In this document: one piece after another, positions 15,577-23,485 of the stretch
Position numbering within the stretch: the first letter of the stretch is position 1
Layout of the letters: every line of letters begins with the position of its first letter
Assembly: GCA_002479255.1 (NCBI GenBank)
Contig: DLMJ01000035.1
Location: forward strand, 1-64,000
Reading direction: 5' to 3'
DNA length: 64,000 nucleotides
From: Candidatus Binatus soli
GTDB lineage: Bacteria > Desulfobacterota > Binatia > Binatales > Binataceae
Made by a program: the position numbers and the translations under genes
The notes under the pieces: model-generated
What the model saw: only the letters and a program-made list of their open reading frames with translations
The model's database searches: none
What the model was told of the DNA's origin: nothing

Positions 15577-15858
15577 TCAACGGCTCTTGAGGAATTCCAC
15601 CAGCGCCCTGACGTCGCCGGCCGGTAAGTTTCCGAGCGTACGCATATGCATGATGATCAGGTCCCACTCGTAGGGAGCCTTCTCGGATCCCGGTCGCGCA
15701 TTATGACAGGTGTTGCAGTAAACCGGCCACAGCTGGGCACCCTCCCGGAACAGGCGGCGATGCTCGGCCGGGGAAACATTCTCAACCGCCGAAGCGGGGG
15801 CACCCACAAATCCGAGCGCAAGAGTCGCAAGTACGATTGCGGCGAATATTTTTCTCAT
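15577..15858 (-). CDS. Very small c-type cytochrome
   Basis: A 93-residue protein: signal peptide (IFAAIVLATLALGFVGAPASA), then YCNTCH (haem) near residue 49 and a short helical rest ending DVRALVEFLKSR. Possible Met ligands are in IIMHMRTLG. ATG 15858 is preferred over the ATG two codons upstream because GGAG then has proper spacing. It sits between the porin gene and the other cytochromes in the sigma-54 operon. Proteins of this size with one haem and little else are uncommon but known as partners of bc-type or multihaem systems. Confidence 0.8.
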   Translation of the reverse strand: MRKIFAAIVLATLALGFVGAPASAVENVSPAEHRRLFREGAQLWPVYCNTCHNARPGSEKAPYEWDLIIMHMRTLGNLPAGDVRALVEFLKSR

Positions 15859-15872
15859 GGCCATGACTCCGC

Positions 15873-17423
15873 TCAGAATCCGATCGTGAATTGGCTTAGG
15901 AAGGCGCGATCGTTCGGAATTGAACCCGCGGGTGTCTCGGCGCCGGTTTCGGGTGAGACGAATAGTCCTCCAGCGCGCGGCAACTCGATGTCGAATTCGT
16001 TCTGCCAAACGATCGATGGTGCAATCCAATAGTCGAGAGCCAACGCCACTTCGCGAGCGTGCGGCGCATACGTGGCCGGCGACCCGTTGATGCCGAAATC
16101 GGGGACCAGTCCGACCTGCGTGCCGATGGCGGCGGGGATGTCGCCGGTTGAAACGCCGCGCTGGTTAACTCCCGAATAGCGCACCAGCGGCTCGAATCGA
16201 TGGAGATAGCTGTTGAGCATGTCGGGAAGGCCCGGGACGTTGAGATTGGTCAGGAAGTAACCGGCTTGCAGGTACCATCCCTGGCGATTGTCGGTCCCGA
16301 GTTCGTCGGGCAGTTGGCGGTACGATTGCACCCATTCACCGCGGGTCTGCAAGTTGCCGATGAAGTAGTTGAAATCCACGCCCCACGAGTTGTACCAATT
16401 TCCATTTGCCCACTTGCCGTTGTAGGTGGACGCTCCAAGCTCGAGCCGGCCCATTTCAGAATCAACCGGGAGCGGATAGATGCGAAAACGCGCGCCGATC
16501 GATTTGCCGTTGGTCTGGCTGTTTGCGACCGCGGTTGGACTTGAGACCACGGCGCCAAGGACTGGCGAGCTGAAGTTGGGACCGTTTCCGCCCCATACTG
16601 TGTAGTCGAAATCCTGGCCGAGCGCGCCGAATTGCATGCCGCCCCGAAGCTGGACTCCAATCTCCGACGGTGGAACCACCGGCTCAACTCCAAACGGCAG
16701 CGGCGCCGTGACAAACCGGTTCACCCACATCGGGCTCTGGTTCTCGTACCAATCACCGAACGGTTGGTCGAAAAGCCCGGCCACGACCGTCATATAGTCG
16801 TTAAGAAAGAGCTGAAAATCAGCGGTCGACAGGTCGACCCCCGTTCCGGTACTTCCAAACGCCGTGCTGATCACGCCCTCGAACATGATCCAGTCAGTCG
16901 GGCGGTACAGAATCATCGGCTCCCAATCGAAAAAGAATGAGTTCTGCGACGCATGATAAAGGCCGTCGAGGGCGCCGGGTTGCTGGTCAAAGATGTAGTT
17001 GCCGCCGGCCGCCCCGCTCACAGTGAACGAGTGCGTTCCGAGGTATCGCTGAACGGCATCGCCAAACTCTGACGACGCGATCGGCGCATCGACCTTGGTC
17101 TGCAAAGTCTTCACTTGGGCGTTGGTCTGCTGAAGCTCGAGGGTTGTCTCCTTCAGCTTTTGATCGGTGTTGTGCAACTGCTGCGTGGTGGCCTCGACCC
17201 TTGAATCCTTCGTCTCGAGTTGCTGAACCTTGATCTCGAGCGAGCGAATTACTTCGCGGTCACGCTTGCGCTCCTCCCGCATCTGACGCAGCTCGCTTCT
17301 GATTTCCTTCATCGCGGCGGCGTCGCTGCCGTCGCTGTCGGCCGCGCGCGCCAGGCTCACCAGTGATAGCGCCGCGACGCCAAGTGCAAACAGAAACATC
17401 GAGAAAATTCGTCTGGCTGGCAT
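15873..17423 (-). CDS. Outer-membrane porin-like protein with N-terminal coiled coil
   Basis: A 516-residue protein with a signal peptide (IFSMFLFALGVAALSLVSLA) and a long coiled coil (about 35-115: EIRSELRQMREERKRD, VQQLETKD, LHNTDQKLKETTLELQQT). Beyond it, a region of amphipathic beta-strands rich in aromatic residues (FFFDWEPMILYRPTDW, WYNSWGVDFNYFIG) ends FLSQFTIGF with a terminal Phe, as in outer-membrane barrels. It resembles proteins annotated as putative porins or DcaP-like. It is the first gene of the respiratory operon, with a sigma-54 promoter 47-62 bases upstream of the start codon. It may give substrate or metal access to the periplasmic cytochromes, which is inference. Confidence 0.8.
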   Translation of the reverse strand: MPARRIFSMFLFALGVAALSLVSLARAADSDGSDAAAMKEIRSELRQMREERKRDREVIRSLEIKVQQLETKDSRVEATTQQLHNTDQKLKETTLELQQTNAQVKTLQTKVDAPIASSEFGDAVQRYLGTHSFTVSGAAGGNYIFDQQPGALDGLYHASQNSFFFDWEPMILYRPTDWIMFEGVISTAFGSTGTGVDLSTADFQLFLNDYMTVVAGLFDQPFGDWYENQSPMWVNRFVTAPLPFGVEPVVPPSEIGVQLRGGMQFGALGQDFDYTVWGGNGPNFSSPVLGAVVSSPTAVANSQTNGKSIGARFRIYPLPVDSEMGRLELGASTYNGKWANGNWYNSWGVDFNYFIGNLQTRGEWVQSYRQLPDELGTDNRQGWYLQAGYFLTNLNVPGLPDMLNSYLHRFEPLVRYSGVNQRGVSTGDIPAAIGTQVGLVPDFGINGSPATYAPHAREVALALDYWIAPSIVWQNEFDIELPRAGGLFVSPETGAETPAGSIPNDRAFLSQFTIGF

Positions 17424-17469
17424 AATTCCCCCAATCAACGTCTAAACATTCGGCAACCATCCGTGTCGG

Positions 17470-17485
17470 AGCAACATTTGTGCCC
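17470..17485 (-). promoter_or_regulatory. Sigma-54 (-24/-12) promoter for the respiratory operon
   Basis: The minus strand reads GGGCACAAATGTTGCT, matching TGGCACG-N4-TTGCT at 10 of 12 defined positions, with exact GG-N10-GC spacing. A start near 17460 would leave a leader of about 37 bases before the porin ATG at 17423. Confidence 0.75.
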
Positions 17486-17680
17486 GGCATCACCGAGCAT
17501 CGAACTAAATCTCCGGAAATTTCTGACAGAACGATCGGATTCCTGCAAGTATCGCGCAATTCGATTATCAGACGATCTTATTTCCATCGAAAGCACCCAA
17601 CGCCGGCGCTGCTTGGTCTTGATGCCGAAATCGCTCATCGGTCGGTTTAATCCGATCGCTGTTGCCAAGGGCAGCAGTCC

Positions 17681-17697
17681 TGTGTCGGAACGATACA
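17681..17697. promoter_or_regulatory. Candidate activator site (17-bp dyad) upstream of the respiratory operon
   Basis: TGTGTCGGAACGATACA: half-sites TGTGTCG and CGATACA are complementary at 6 of 7 positions around GAA. It shares its ends and layout with 6726-6742. It lies about 196-212 bases upstream of the -24 element. The rest of 17424-17821 holds no gene. Confidence 0.5.
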
Positions 17698-17821
17698 AAT
17701 GCTCAGCTTGCCGCCCGAATTCCGCCGGATATCAGGGGTCGCATCACGGCCACCCTTCGGCACAAAGAATGAATTGGAAATCTGGAGTCCGCATGCAATT
17801 GTGAGTACGAGGACGATGAAT

Positions 17822-18316
17822 ATGACCAACGCCAAGAAGCCGTCAGCAATCCCGGCCGAAAACTTCTCCGACACGGGCAAGATCAAAAACCTCACGGAAA
17901 AACTGAGCCGTGAAGAATACAGCCTCGGGATGCCGCTGCTCGACGCAGCGGTGGCAGGCGCCATTCTCGGCTTCAGGCCGTCGGATCGCGAGATGCGTGC
18001 GCAGGCGCAGCGCTGTTGGGAAATTCTGAAGCCGCAACTTAATCAGCATCTGTTGAGCGAAGATGAAACAGTGCTGCCCTGGGCGGAAGTTGCGGGCGGT
18101 CTTCCTCCCGAGGTCATGGATCGAATCAAGAAGAGCCACCTCGAAATGCGCTCGCTGATCAGCAAGCTTAACGGAGTGTCGTTCAAAGAAGATCCAGACA
18201 AAGTTGTCGCCGTGGCGGGCAAGGCTCTGTGTGTGCTCGTGGTGAAGCTCGACGATTTGATCGATAGCGAGGAAATGCGCCTGCTGCCGGCGCTCAGAAA
18301 GATGTTGTTCGCGTAG
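17822..18316 (+). CDS. Hemerythrin-like (HHE-fold) protein with reduced ligand set
   Basis: A 164-residue all-helical protein. The layout matches HHE hemerythrin domains: QLNQHLLSEDETVLPW (His and Glu ligands of helix 2), IKKSHLEMRSLISKL (His of helix 3) and LDDLIDSEEMRLLPAL (helix 4, where the usual His before the acidic pair is Asp). The first-helix His is also absent (MPLLDAAVAG). With only some ligands left it may not bind a normal diiron site. ATG 17822 has GAGG at suitable spacing; an ATG two codons earlier is possible. It is divergent from the respiratory operon and may sense oxygen, NO or iron in that context, by analogy only. Confidence 0.65.
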   Translation: MTNAKKPSAIPAENFSDTGKIKNLTEKLSREEYSLGMPLLDAAVAGAILGFRPSDREMRAQAQRCWEILKPQLNQHLLSEDETVLPWAEVAGGLPPEVMDRIKKSHLEMRSLISKLNGVSFKEDPDKVVAVAGKALCVLVVKLDDLIDSEEMRLLPALRKMLFA

Positions 18317-18361
18317 GTTTAGGACCAACTGCCCGGGGTCTGCTTCCAAACGTCTATTTCG

Positions 18362-19576
18362 ATGGACTTCGACTACACACCGGAGCAGGAGCAATTCCGC
18401 AGCCGGGTTCGCGCATGGATGGAGGCGACGGCGTCGGAACTTTTTGGCGATCTTGTCGACTCGCCGAGTGTAACTGTCGAAAGCCTGCTCTACAGCCGGG
18501 ACGATCAACTCTGGCAGAAGATACTCACATACCATCGGCGGCTCCACGACGCCGGGTACCTCGCGCTTCACTGGCCGAAGGATTGGGGCGGGAGCGAAGC
18601 CGGGGTGGTCGAGCAATCGATTTACCAGGACGAGGCTTTGCGTCTGGGGCTGCCGTTGTACGGCGCGAACAATTTCGCGATCGATCGGATTGGTCCGACG
18701 ATTATGCTGTTGGGCAGCGAGGAGCAAAAGAAGCGGTATCTGGCTCCGATGCTGACCGGCGAAGAAATTTGGTGCCAGGGATACTCCGAACCCAACGCAG
18801 GTTCCGATCTGGCGGGACTTCAGACGCGGGCGGTGCTCGACGGCGACTGCTTTGTGCTCGACGGCCAGAAGGTATGGACCAGCAACGCGCATCGCGCGGA
18901 TTACCAGGTCCTGCTGGTCCGCACCGATCCGGCGGCGCCCAAGCACAGAGGAATTTCGTATCTGCTGGTTGACCTGCGCAGTCCGGGAATCACGATCCGG
19001 CCGCTCATGCAGATTACCGGCGAGATGGGATTCAACGAGGTCTTTTACGACGGAGTGCGAGTGCCGAAGCAGAACCTGGTCGGCAAGCTGAACGAAGGGT
19101 GGCAAGTGTCGATCGCGACGCTGATGTTTCAGCGGGCCTCGGGCGGAGTGCGCCATCCGGTGGAACGCACGATGGGCGAATTGATCGCGCTTGCAAAGAC
19201 CGTCGCTTTTGACGGCATGCCCGCGTGGAACAGTCCGTACATCCGCCAGAAGCTCGCGCAATTTGCCGCGGAGGCGCGATGCATCCGGCTTGGCCGTTAT
19301 CGTGCGATGACCGCGCAGCTCAAGGGGCGAGTGCCCGGACCGGAGAGTTCGATCGGAAAACTGTGCGCGACAGAACTCAGCCTGCGCCTGGCAATGTTCG
19401 CGGACGAGATGCTCGGTCCATACGCGAATCTCGAAAGCGGGTCGCCTGGAACTGTCCAGGGTGGCAAATGGGCCAGCCGCATAATCGCCGCCCGGGAGTT
19501 TACGATCGCCGGCGGCACCAGCGAAATCCAGCGCAACATCATCGGCGAACGCGTGCTGGGCTTACCGAAGGGCTGA
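18362..19576 (+). CDS. Acyl-CoA dehydrogenase
   Basis: A 404-residue flavoprotein of the ACAD family, which introduces an alpha-beta double bond into an acyl-CoA and passes electrons to ETF. The N-terminal helical domain starts MDFDYTPEQEQFRSRVR; the FAD-binding middle shows WCQGYSEPNAGSDLAGLQT and GQKVWTSNAHRAD; the C-terminal domain ends FTIAGGTSEIQRNIIGERVL, a typical ending of the family. It resembles long or branched-chain/steroid-type dehydrogenases rather than medium-chain ones. The last 38 bases overlap the 3' end of the convergent P-type ATPase gene. Substrate is unknown. Confidence 0.9.
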   Translation: MDFDYTPEQEQFRSRVRAWMEATASELFGDLVDSPSVTVESLLYSRDDQLWQKILTYHRRLHDAGYLALHWPKDWGGSEAGVVEQSIYQDEALRLGLPLYGANNFAIDRIGPTIMLLGSEEQKKRYLAPMLTGEEIWCQGYSEPNAGSDLAGLQTRAVLDGDCFVLDGQKVWTSNAHRADYQVLLVRTDPAAPKHRGISYLLVDLRSPGITIRPLMQITGEMGFNEVFYDGVRVPKQNLVGKLNEGWQVSIATLMFQRASGGVRHPVERTMGELIALAKTVAFDGMPAWNSPYIRQKLAQFAAEARCIRLGRYRAMTAQLKGRVPGPESSIGKLCATELSLRLAMFADEMLGPYANLESGSPGTVQGGKWASRIIAAREFTIAGGTSEIQRNIIGERVLGLPKG

Positions 19577-22094
19577 CACTGCGCGTACCGAACGCGCGCC
19601 AACCGACGGCGATCGCCGCCGCCAATATTGCGATCCCCCAATCGGCGGGAGCAATCGGGCGGATCATCAGCACCGCGGCCAGCGGCGGCGTCAGCATGAA
19701 TACCGGCAGACTGGCGGCTACGGCAAAGATCACAACCCAAAATCGCCGCTGCTGCGGCGCGCGAACCCGCCACCATCGACGGGTCCCTGCGTACTCCGCC
19801 CAGACGAGAAACAGGCTTCCCACCACGGTGACGACCATCGCGACGCTGCGGGCATAGTTCTCGCCCTCGCGGAGTCGAAGTGCGAAGAGCGCAAGCGCCA
19901 TGACCGTCAGCAGCGCCCCGGATAGAGCCGCACGGTAAGCCGCCGGTCTCTCGACAATCGGCGATGCTGGCGGACGCGGCGGCCGTCGCATCACATCATC
20001 GACCGCAGGTTCGCCCTCGAAGGCGAGAGCGGAGACAGGATGTACGATCATCTCGAGCCAAACCAAATTCACCGGCAACAGCAGCAGCGGAAGGCCGAAG
20101 ACCGGGGCCAACAGCGTGAGCGACACCAGCATTACCTTGAAGCCGATCAGATAAAGGAATGCGCGCTGAATGTTGTCGAGCAGAACGCGGCCTTCGCGAA
20201 TCGTTGCGACCATCGCGGAGAAATCGTCCTCGAGCAGCACGATGTCCGCAGCCGCGCGTGCGACCTCCGTTCCGCGCCGGCCCATCGCCACGCCAATGTC
20301 CGCCCGGCGCAGGGCAGGCGCGTCGTTTATCCCGTCGCCGGTCATCGCGACGACTTCGCCCGCCCGCCTCAGGGCCTCGACGATCGCATACTTTTGTTCG
20401 GGGCGGATGCGCGCGAAGATGCTGCAGCGGCGGACCAGCCGGTCGAAGGCCGGCTGGTCAACGCCGTCGAGTTGCGCGCCGGTGACGATGCCGTCGTCGC
20501 TATGCGCGATTCCGGCGGCGTCGGCGATCGCATGCGCGGTGAGCGCGTGGTCGCCGGTAATCAGCTTGAGTTCCACCCCGGCGCGCTGACATTGCGCCAC
20601 CGCGTCCGGAACCGCAGCTCTCAGAGGATCGCGAAACCCGAGCAGGCCGAACAGACGAAACCCGCGCTCGTCCGACGCGCGCACCCCCGTGAATCCGCCC
20701 GCCCGCGCATCGCGTCCGGCGACGGCAAGCACGCGCATTCCGCGCCCCGCCATCTCGGCATTGGCGCTCTCGGCGCGAGCGAAATCCGCCTGCGCCAGAT
20801 CGCAATGCTCGATTATCCCCTCCAGAGCGCCCTTCGCTACGATTCGCTGTGCGCTCCCGGCGCCGTCGCCTTGTGCGCTGCTCCAGACGTGCGACATGTG
20901 TTTGCCAACCGCGTCGAAAGCGTAGTCGTGCACCAGACGCCATCGCGAGTGAAGCGCATCGACGTTGATCCCGTGCTCCGTGCAATGGGCAAGAATCTTT
21001 CGCTCCATCGTGTCGGCGGCCTGGGGCTCACACGCGAGCGCGGCCGCTTCGAGCAGCGCGTCCTCCGACATCTCCGGCCCCAGCGGCAGATGCTCCTCGA
21101 GCACGAACTCGCCAGCCGTCAGAGTGCCGGTCTTGTCGAGGCAGATGACGGTAGTTGAGCCGAGCGTCTCGACGCTGGCCAACCGACGCACCAGGACTCC
21201 GTGCTGGCTAAGGCGATATGCTCCGATGCTGAGGAACATCGTCAGCACCAGCAAGAACTCTTCGCCAACGGCGGACATCGCGAGGCTGACCGCATACAGA
21301 AACGCATTGCCCGCTGGCGCCCCGCCGAGCACGCGCAAGACAAACAGCAGAGCCGAAACGGTAATCGCCACGCCGACCATCCAGCGCACCATCCGCGCCG
21401 TCTTGCGCTCAAGCGGTGTCGGACGCGGACCTACCTCGGCGACCAGTCGCGCCAGATCGCCATAGCGGGTGCGCTCCCCGGTCGCCGTTACCTCGGCAAA
21501 CCCCTGGCCTTCGAGCACGCGCGAACCCGCATACACGCGGCTGGCCTCCGGTGCATCCGCCATGGCTCCAGGTATTTCGCATGGCCGCTTCGAAACGGGC
21601 TCTGCTTCGCCAGTGAGCTGCGATTCGTCGAGCGCGAGATTGGAACTCGAACGCACAACCGCATCGGCGTGAACGATGTCGCCCTCTTTCAGGAGCAGCA
21701 GATCACCGGGGACAAGGTCCGCAGTCGGAGTCTCGGTCTGGACACCATTGCGAACCACTCGCGCACGCGGCGCGACGACGCCCGCAAGCTTCTTGAGGGC
21801 GGTGCGCGATCGCGCCTCAAGGATTACATCGACGGCAAGGACAGGAACGATCGCTGCGAACAGGACGTAAGCGTCGGTCCGCTCGCCCAGCGCGTAGTAA
21901 ACCGCGCCGGCCGCGGCCAGCATTACTGCCATCGGGTCCGCGGCGGTTCTGATAAATGCCAGGATTGCAGCGCCGCGTGCTGCGCGCACAAAACGATTCG
22001 GCCCGTACCTCTTCAGGCGCCGCGCCGCCTCGTCGCTACTGAGGCCGCTGAACGGGTCAGTGGCCGCGACTCGCAGTTTTATCGCCCCTTTCAA
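19539..22094 (-). CDS. P-type ATPase, P2-like cation transporter with altered M4 motif
   Basis: An 851-residue protein with the full P-type layout: actuator domain (GDIVHADAVVRS, LDESQLTGEAEPVSKR), phosphorylation site CLDKTGTLTAG (near 315), nucleotide domain (KGALEGIIEH, GLLGFRDPLRA), hinge AMTGDGINDAPALRRADIGV and about ten membrane helices. In helix M4, where calcium-type pumps have PEGLP and related bacterial pumps PEEFP, this protein has AVGEEFLLVLT, without either proline. The ion is therefore uncertain. Translation seems to start at TTG (22094), since no other start is in frame before a stop. The 3' end overlaps the convergent acyl-CoA dehydrogenase by 38 bases. Confidence 0.88.
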   Translation of the reverse strand: MKGAIKLRVAATDPFSGLSSDEAARRLKRYGPNRFVRAARGAAILAFIRTAADPMAVMLAAAGAVYYALGERTDAYVLFAAIVPVLAVDVILEARSRTALKKLAGVVAPRARVVRNGVQTETPTADLVPGDLLLLKEGDIVHADAVVRSSSNLALDESQLTGEAEPVSKRPCEIPGAMADAPEASRVYAGSRVLEGQGFAEVTATGERTRYGDLARLVAEVGPRPTPLERKTARMVRWMVGVAITVSALLFVLRVLGGAPAGNAFLYAVSLAMSAVGEEFLLVLTMFLSIGAYRLSQHGVLVRRLASVETLGSTTVICLDKTGTLTAGEFVLEEHLPLGPEMSEDALLEAAALACEPQAADTMERKILAHCTEHGINVDALHSRWRLVHDYAFDAVGKHMSHVWSSAQGDGAGSAQRIVAKGALEGIIEHCDLAQADFARAESANAEMAGRGMRVLAVAGRDARAGGFTGVRASDERGFRLFGLLGFRDPLRAAVPDAVAQCQRAGVELKLITGDHALTAHAIADAAGIAHSDDGIVTGAQLDGVDQPAFDRLVRRCSIFARIRPEQKYAIVEALRRAGEVVAMTGDGINDAPALRRADIGVAMGRRGTEVARAAADIVLLEDDFSAMVATIREGRVLLDNIQRAFLYLIGFKVMLVSLTLLAPVFGLPLLLLPVNLVWLEMIVHPVSALAFEGEPAVDDVMRRPPRPPASPIVERPAAYRAALSGALLTVMALALFALRLREGENYARSVAMVVTVVGSLFLVWAEYAGTRRWWRVRAPQQRRFWVVIFAVAASLPVFMLTPPLAAVLMIRPIAPADWGIAILAAAIAVGWRAFGTRSVSPSVSPARVRR

Positions 22095-22227
22095 TGCAAC
22101 CTGATCGTATTTTCGAACTCTCTTAGTATTGCAATCCTAGTCATCAACCATTTGTATGTGTATTCCTATTCGCCAGCACCGCAAATAAATGCCGCCTCAT
22201 AGCGGCCGAGGCCGGAGAGTCATAGTC

Positions 22228-22773
22228 GTGCTGATCCAGGAACTGAGCAGGGAGGAGAGTCTGGACCTGCTGGCCCGTGCGCATCTCGGGAGACTGGCGT
22301 GCGCCCACAAGAGCCAGCCATACGTCGTGCCGTTCTATTTCGCCTATGACAATGAATACCTATATAGCTTCTCCACCGTCGGGCAAAAGATCGAGTGGAT
22401 GCGCGCTAACCCCAAGGTCTGCGTCGAAGCAGACGAGGTGGTAAATCCGCAGCAGTGGGTGAGCGTCATCGTCTTCGGTCGCTACGAGGAACTGCCGAAT
22501 ATCCCCGAATGGCGCGTCGCTCGCGAATACGCCCGCAAAAAACTGCTGGAACGCAACGCCATCTGGTGGGAGCCTGGTTACGCGAAAACGATATTGCACG
22601 AGACAGAACGCCCGCTGGCGGCGTTTTTCTTCCGCATTCACATCGTGGAGATTACCGGCCGCCGTGCCACCCCTGAGCCTGTGATGCCACCTGGCAAAAG
22701 GCCGTCGATGACTGGCGCGATCGGCGGCGAATGGCTGCAAAAGATTCTGCGGCCGGTCCGGAAGCAAACTTAG
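22228..22773 (+). CDS. Pyridoxamine 5'-phosphate oxidase-like (split-barrel flavin-binding) protein
   Basis: A 181-residue protein of the PNPOx/NimA-like split-barrel superfamily. It has ELSREESLDLLARAHLGRLA, then QPYVVPFYFAYDNEYLYSFS, GQKIEWMRANPKVCVEAD and WVSVIVFGRYEEL, the usual FMN-binding and dimer regions. Such proteins bind FMN or F420 and often reduce nitroimidazoles or protect against stress; the exact activity is not evident. I prefer GTG 22228 (GGAGAG upstream) over an ATG at 22189, because residues before LIQEL do not fit the family. It stands alone between the ATPase and a toxin-antitoxin pair. Confidence 0.75.
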   Translation: MLIQELSREESLDLLARAHLGRLACAHKSQPYVVPFYFAYDNEYLYSFSTVGQKIEWMRANPKVCVEADEVVNPQQWVSVIVFGRYEELPNIPEWRVAREYARKKLLERNAIWWEPGYAKTILHETERPLAAFFFRIHIVEITGRRATPEPVMPPGKRPSMTGAIGGEWLQKILRPVRKQT

Positions 22774-22856
22774 GCGATCGTCCTCTCCCGCTTGGTCTAT
22801 CGTTGCGTGTCGGCATCGCGTTTGAATCCGAGATGTGTTCGAGGTATGAGATAAGC

Positions 22857-23117
22857 ATGAAATCTAATACCGCGCGGAAATCGTCTTTCACCTTGGCAGC
22901 GGCGGAGCACGCACAAGTCCTGCGATTACGCCGGCTGCTCAAGGCCCCGTCCAATACAGAAGTTATTCGCCGCTCGCTCAGGCTGCTGGAGGAATCCATT
23001 TCTCGAGAGGAACTTCGCCGGCAATTCCGGGTGGCTTCGGCGCGCGTGCGATCCTCCGCTCTCGAGGAGGTGCAGGAACTGGACCCGTTGGTGGGCGACG
23101 GCCTCGAAGATGCCTGA
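22857..23117 (+). CDS. Ribbon-helix-helix type antitoxin
   Basis: An 86-residue small basic protein. The region SSFTLAAAEHAQVLRLRRLLK followed by APSNTEVIRRSLRLLEESIS has the strand-helix-helix pattern of RHH DNA-binding proteins, with a C-terminal acidic tail (LEEVQELDPLVGDGLEDA) that could wrap the toxin. The stop codon overlaps the start of the MazF-like gene by 8 bases. It should bind and neutralise that toxin and repress the pair's own promoter. I chose ATG 22857 because the sequence upstream does not look coding. Confidence 0.72.
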   Translation: MKSNTARKSSFTLAAAEHAQVLRLRRLLKAPSNTEVIRRSLRLLEESISREELRRQFRVASARVRSSALEEVQELDPLVGDGLEDA

Positions 23118-23460
23118 CCGGTCACCGCGCCGGGGCGAGCTCTGGGCGGCGGACCTGAATCCCCGCCGCGGTAGCGAGCCTGGAAAGGTCCGGCCCGTTG
23201 TCGTAGTCCAGTCGGACCTCCTGAACGAGACGGACCATCCGAGCACGTGGATCCTTCCCTGCACAACCCGGCTGGCCGGAGAGAACGTCCTGCGTGTTGA
23301 GCTGCCGAAAAGGATGGCTGGCAACGCTCGCGCCTGCGAGGTCATGATCGATCAGTCCCGCGCGATTGATCGCCGGCGGTTGCTTCGGCCGCTTGGCCGC
23401 CTGCCTCAGACAGTGATGAAGGAAGTTTCCGAAAAGTTGCGTCGCGTCGGCGATCTTTGA
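23110..23460 (+). CDS. MazF/PemK-type endoribonuclease toxin
   Basis: A 116-residue protein matching the family throughout: RRGELWAADLNPRRGSEPGK with the catalytic basic residues, then VRPVVVVQSDLLNE, STWILPCTTRL, ACEVMIDQSRAID (equivalent to the s.v...qir.id motif) and RLLRPLGRLPQTVMKEV. It would cleave mRNA at short sequence motifs when free of its antitoxin. The gene is translationally coupled to the RHH antitoxin (8-base overlap). No other mobile genes surround the pair; its 3' end faces the glycogen phosphorylase gene 25 bases away. Confidence 0.88.
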   Translation: MPDRSPRRGELWAADLNPRRGSEPGKVRPVVVVQSDLLNETDHPSTWILPCTTRLAGENVLRVELPKRMAGNARACEVMIDQSRAIDRRRLLRPLGRLPQTVMKEVSEKLRRVGDL

Positions 23461-23485
23461 TCTTCCTCGATCGCCGCCGGTCAAG

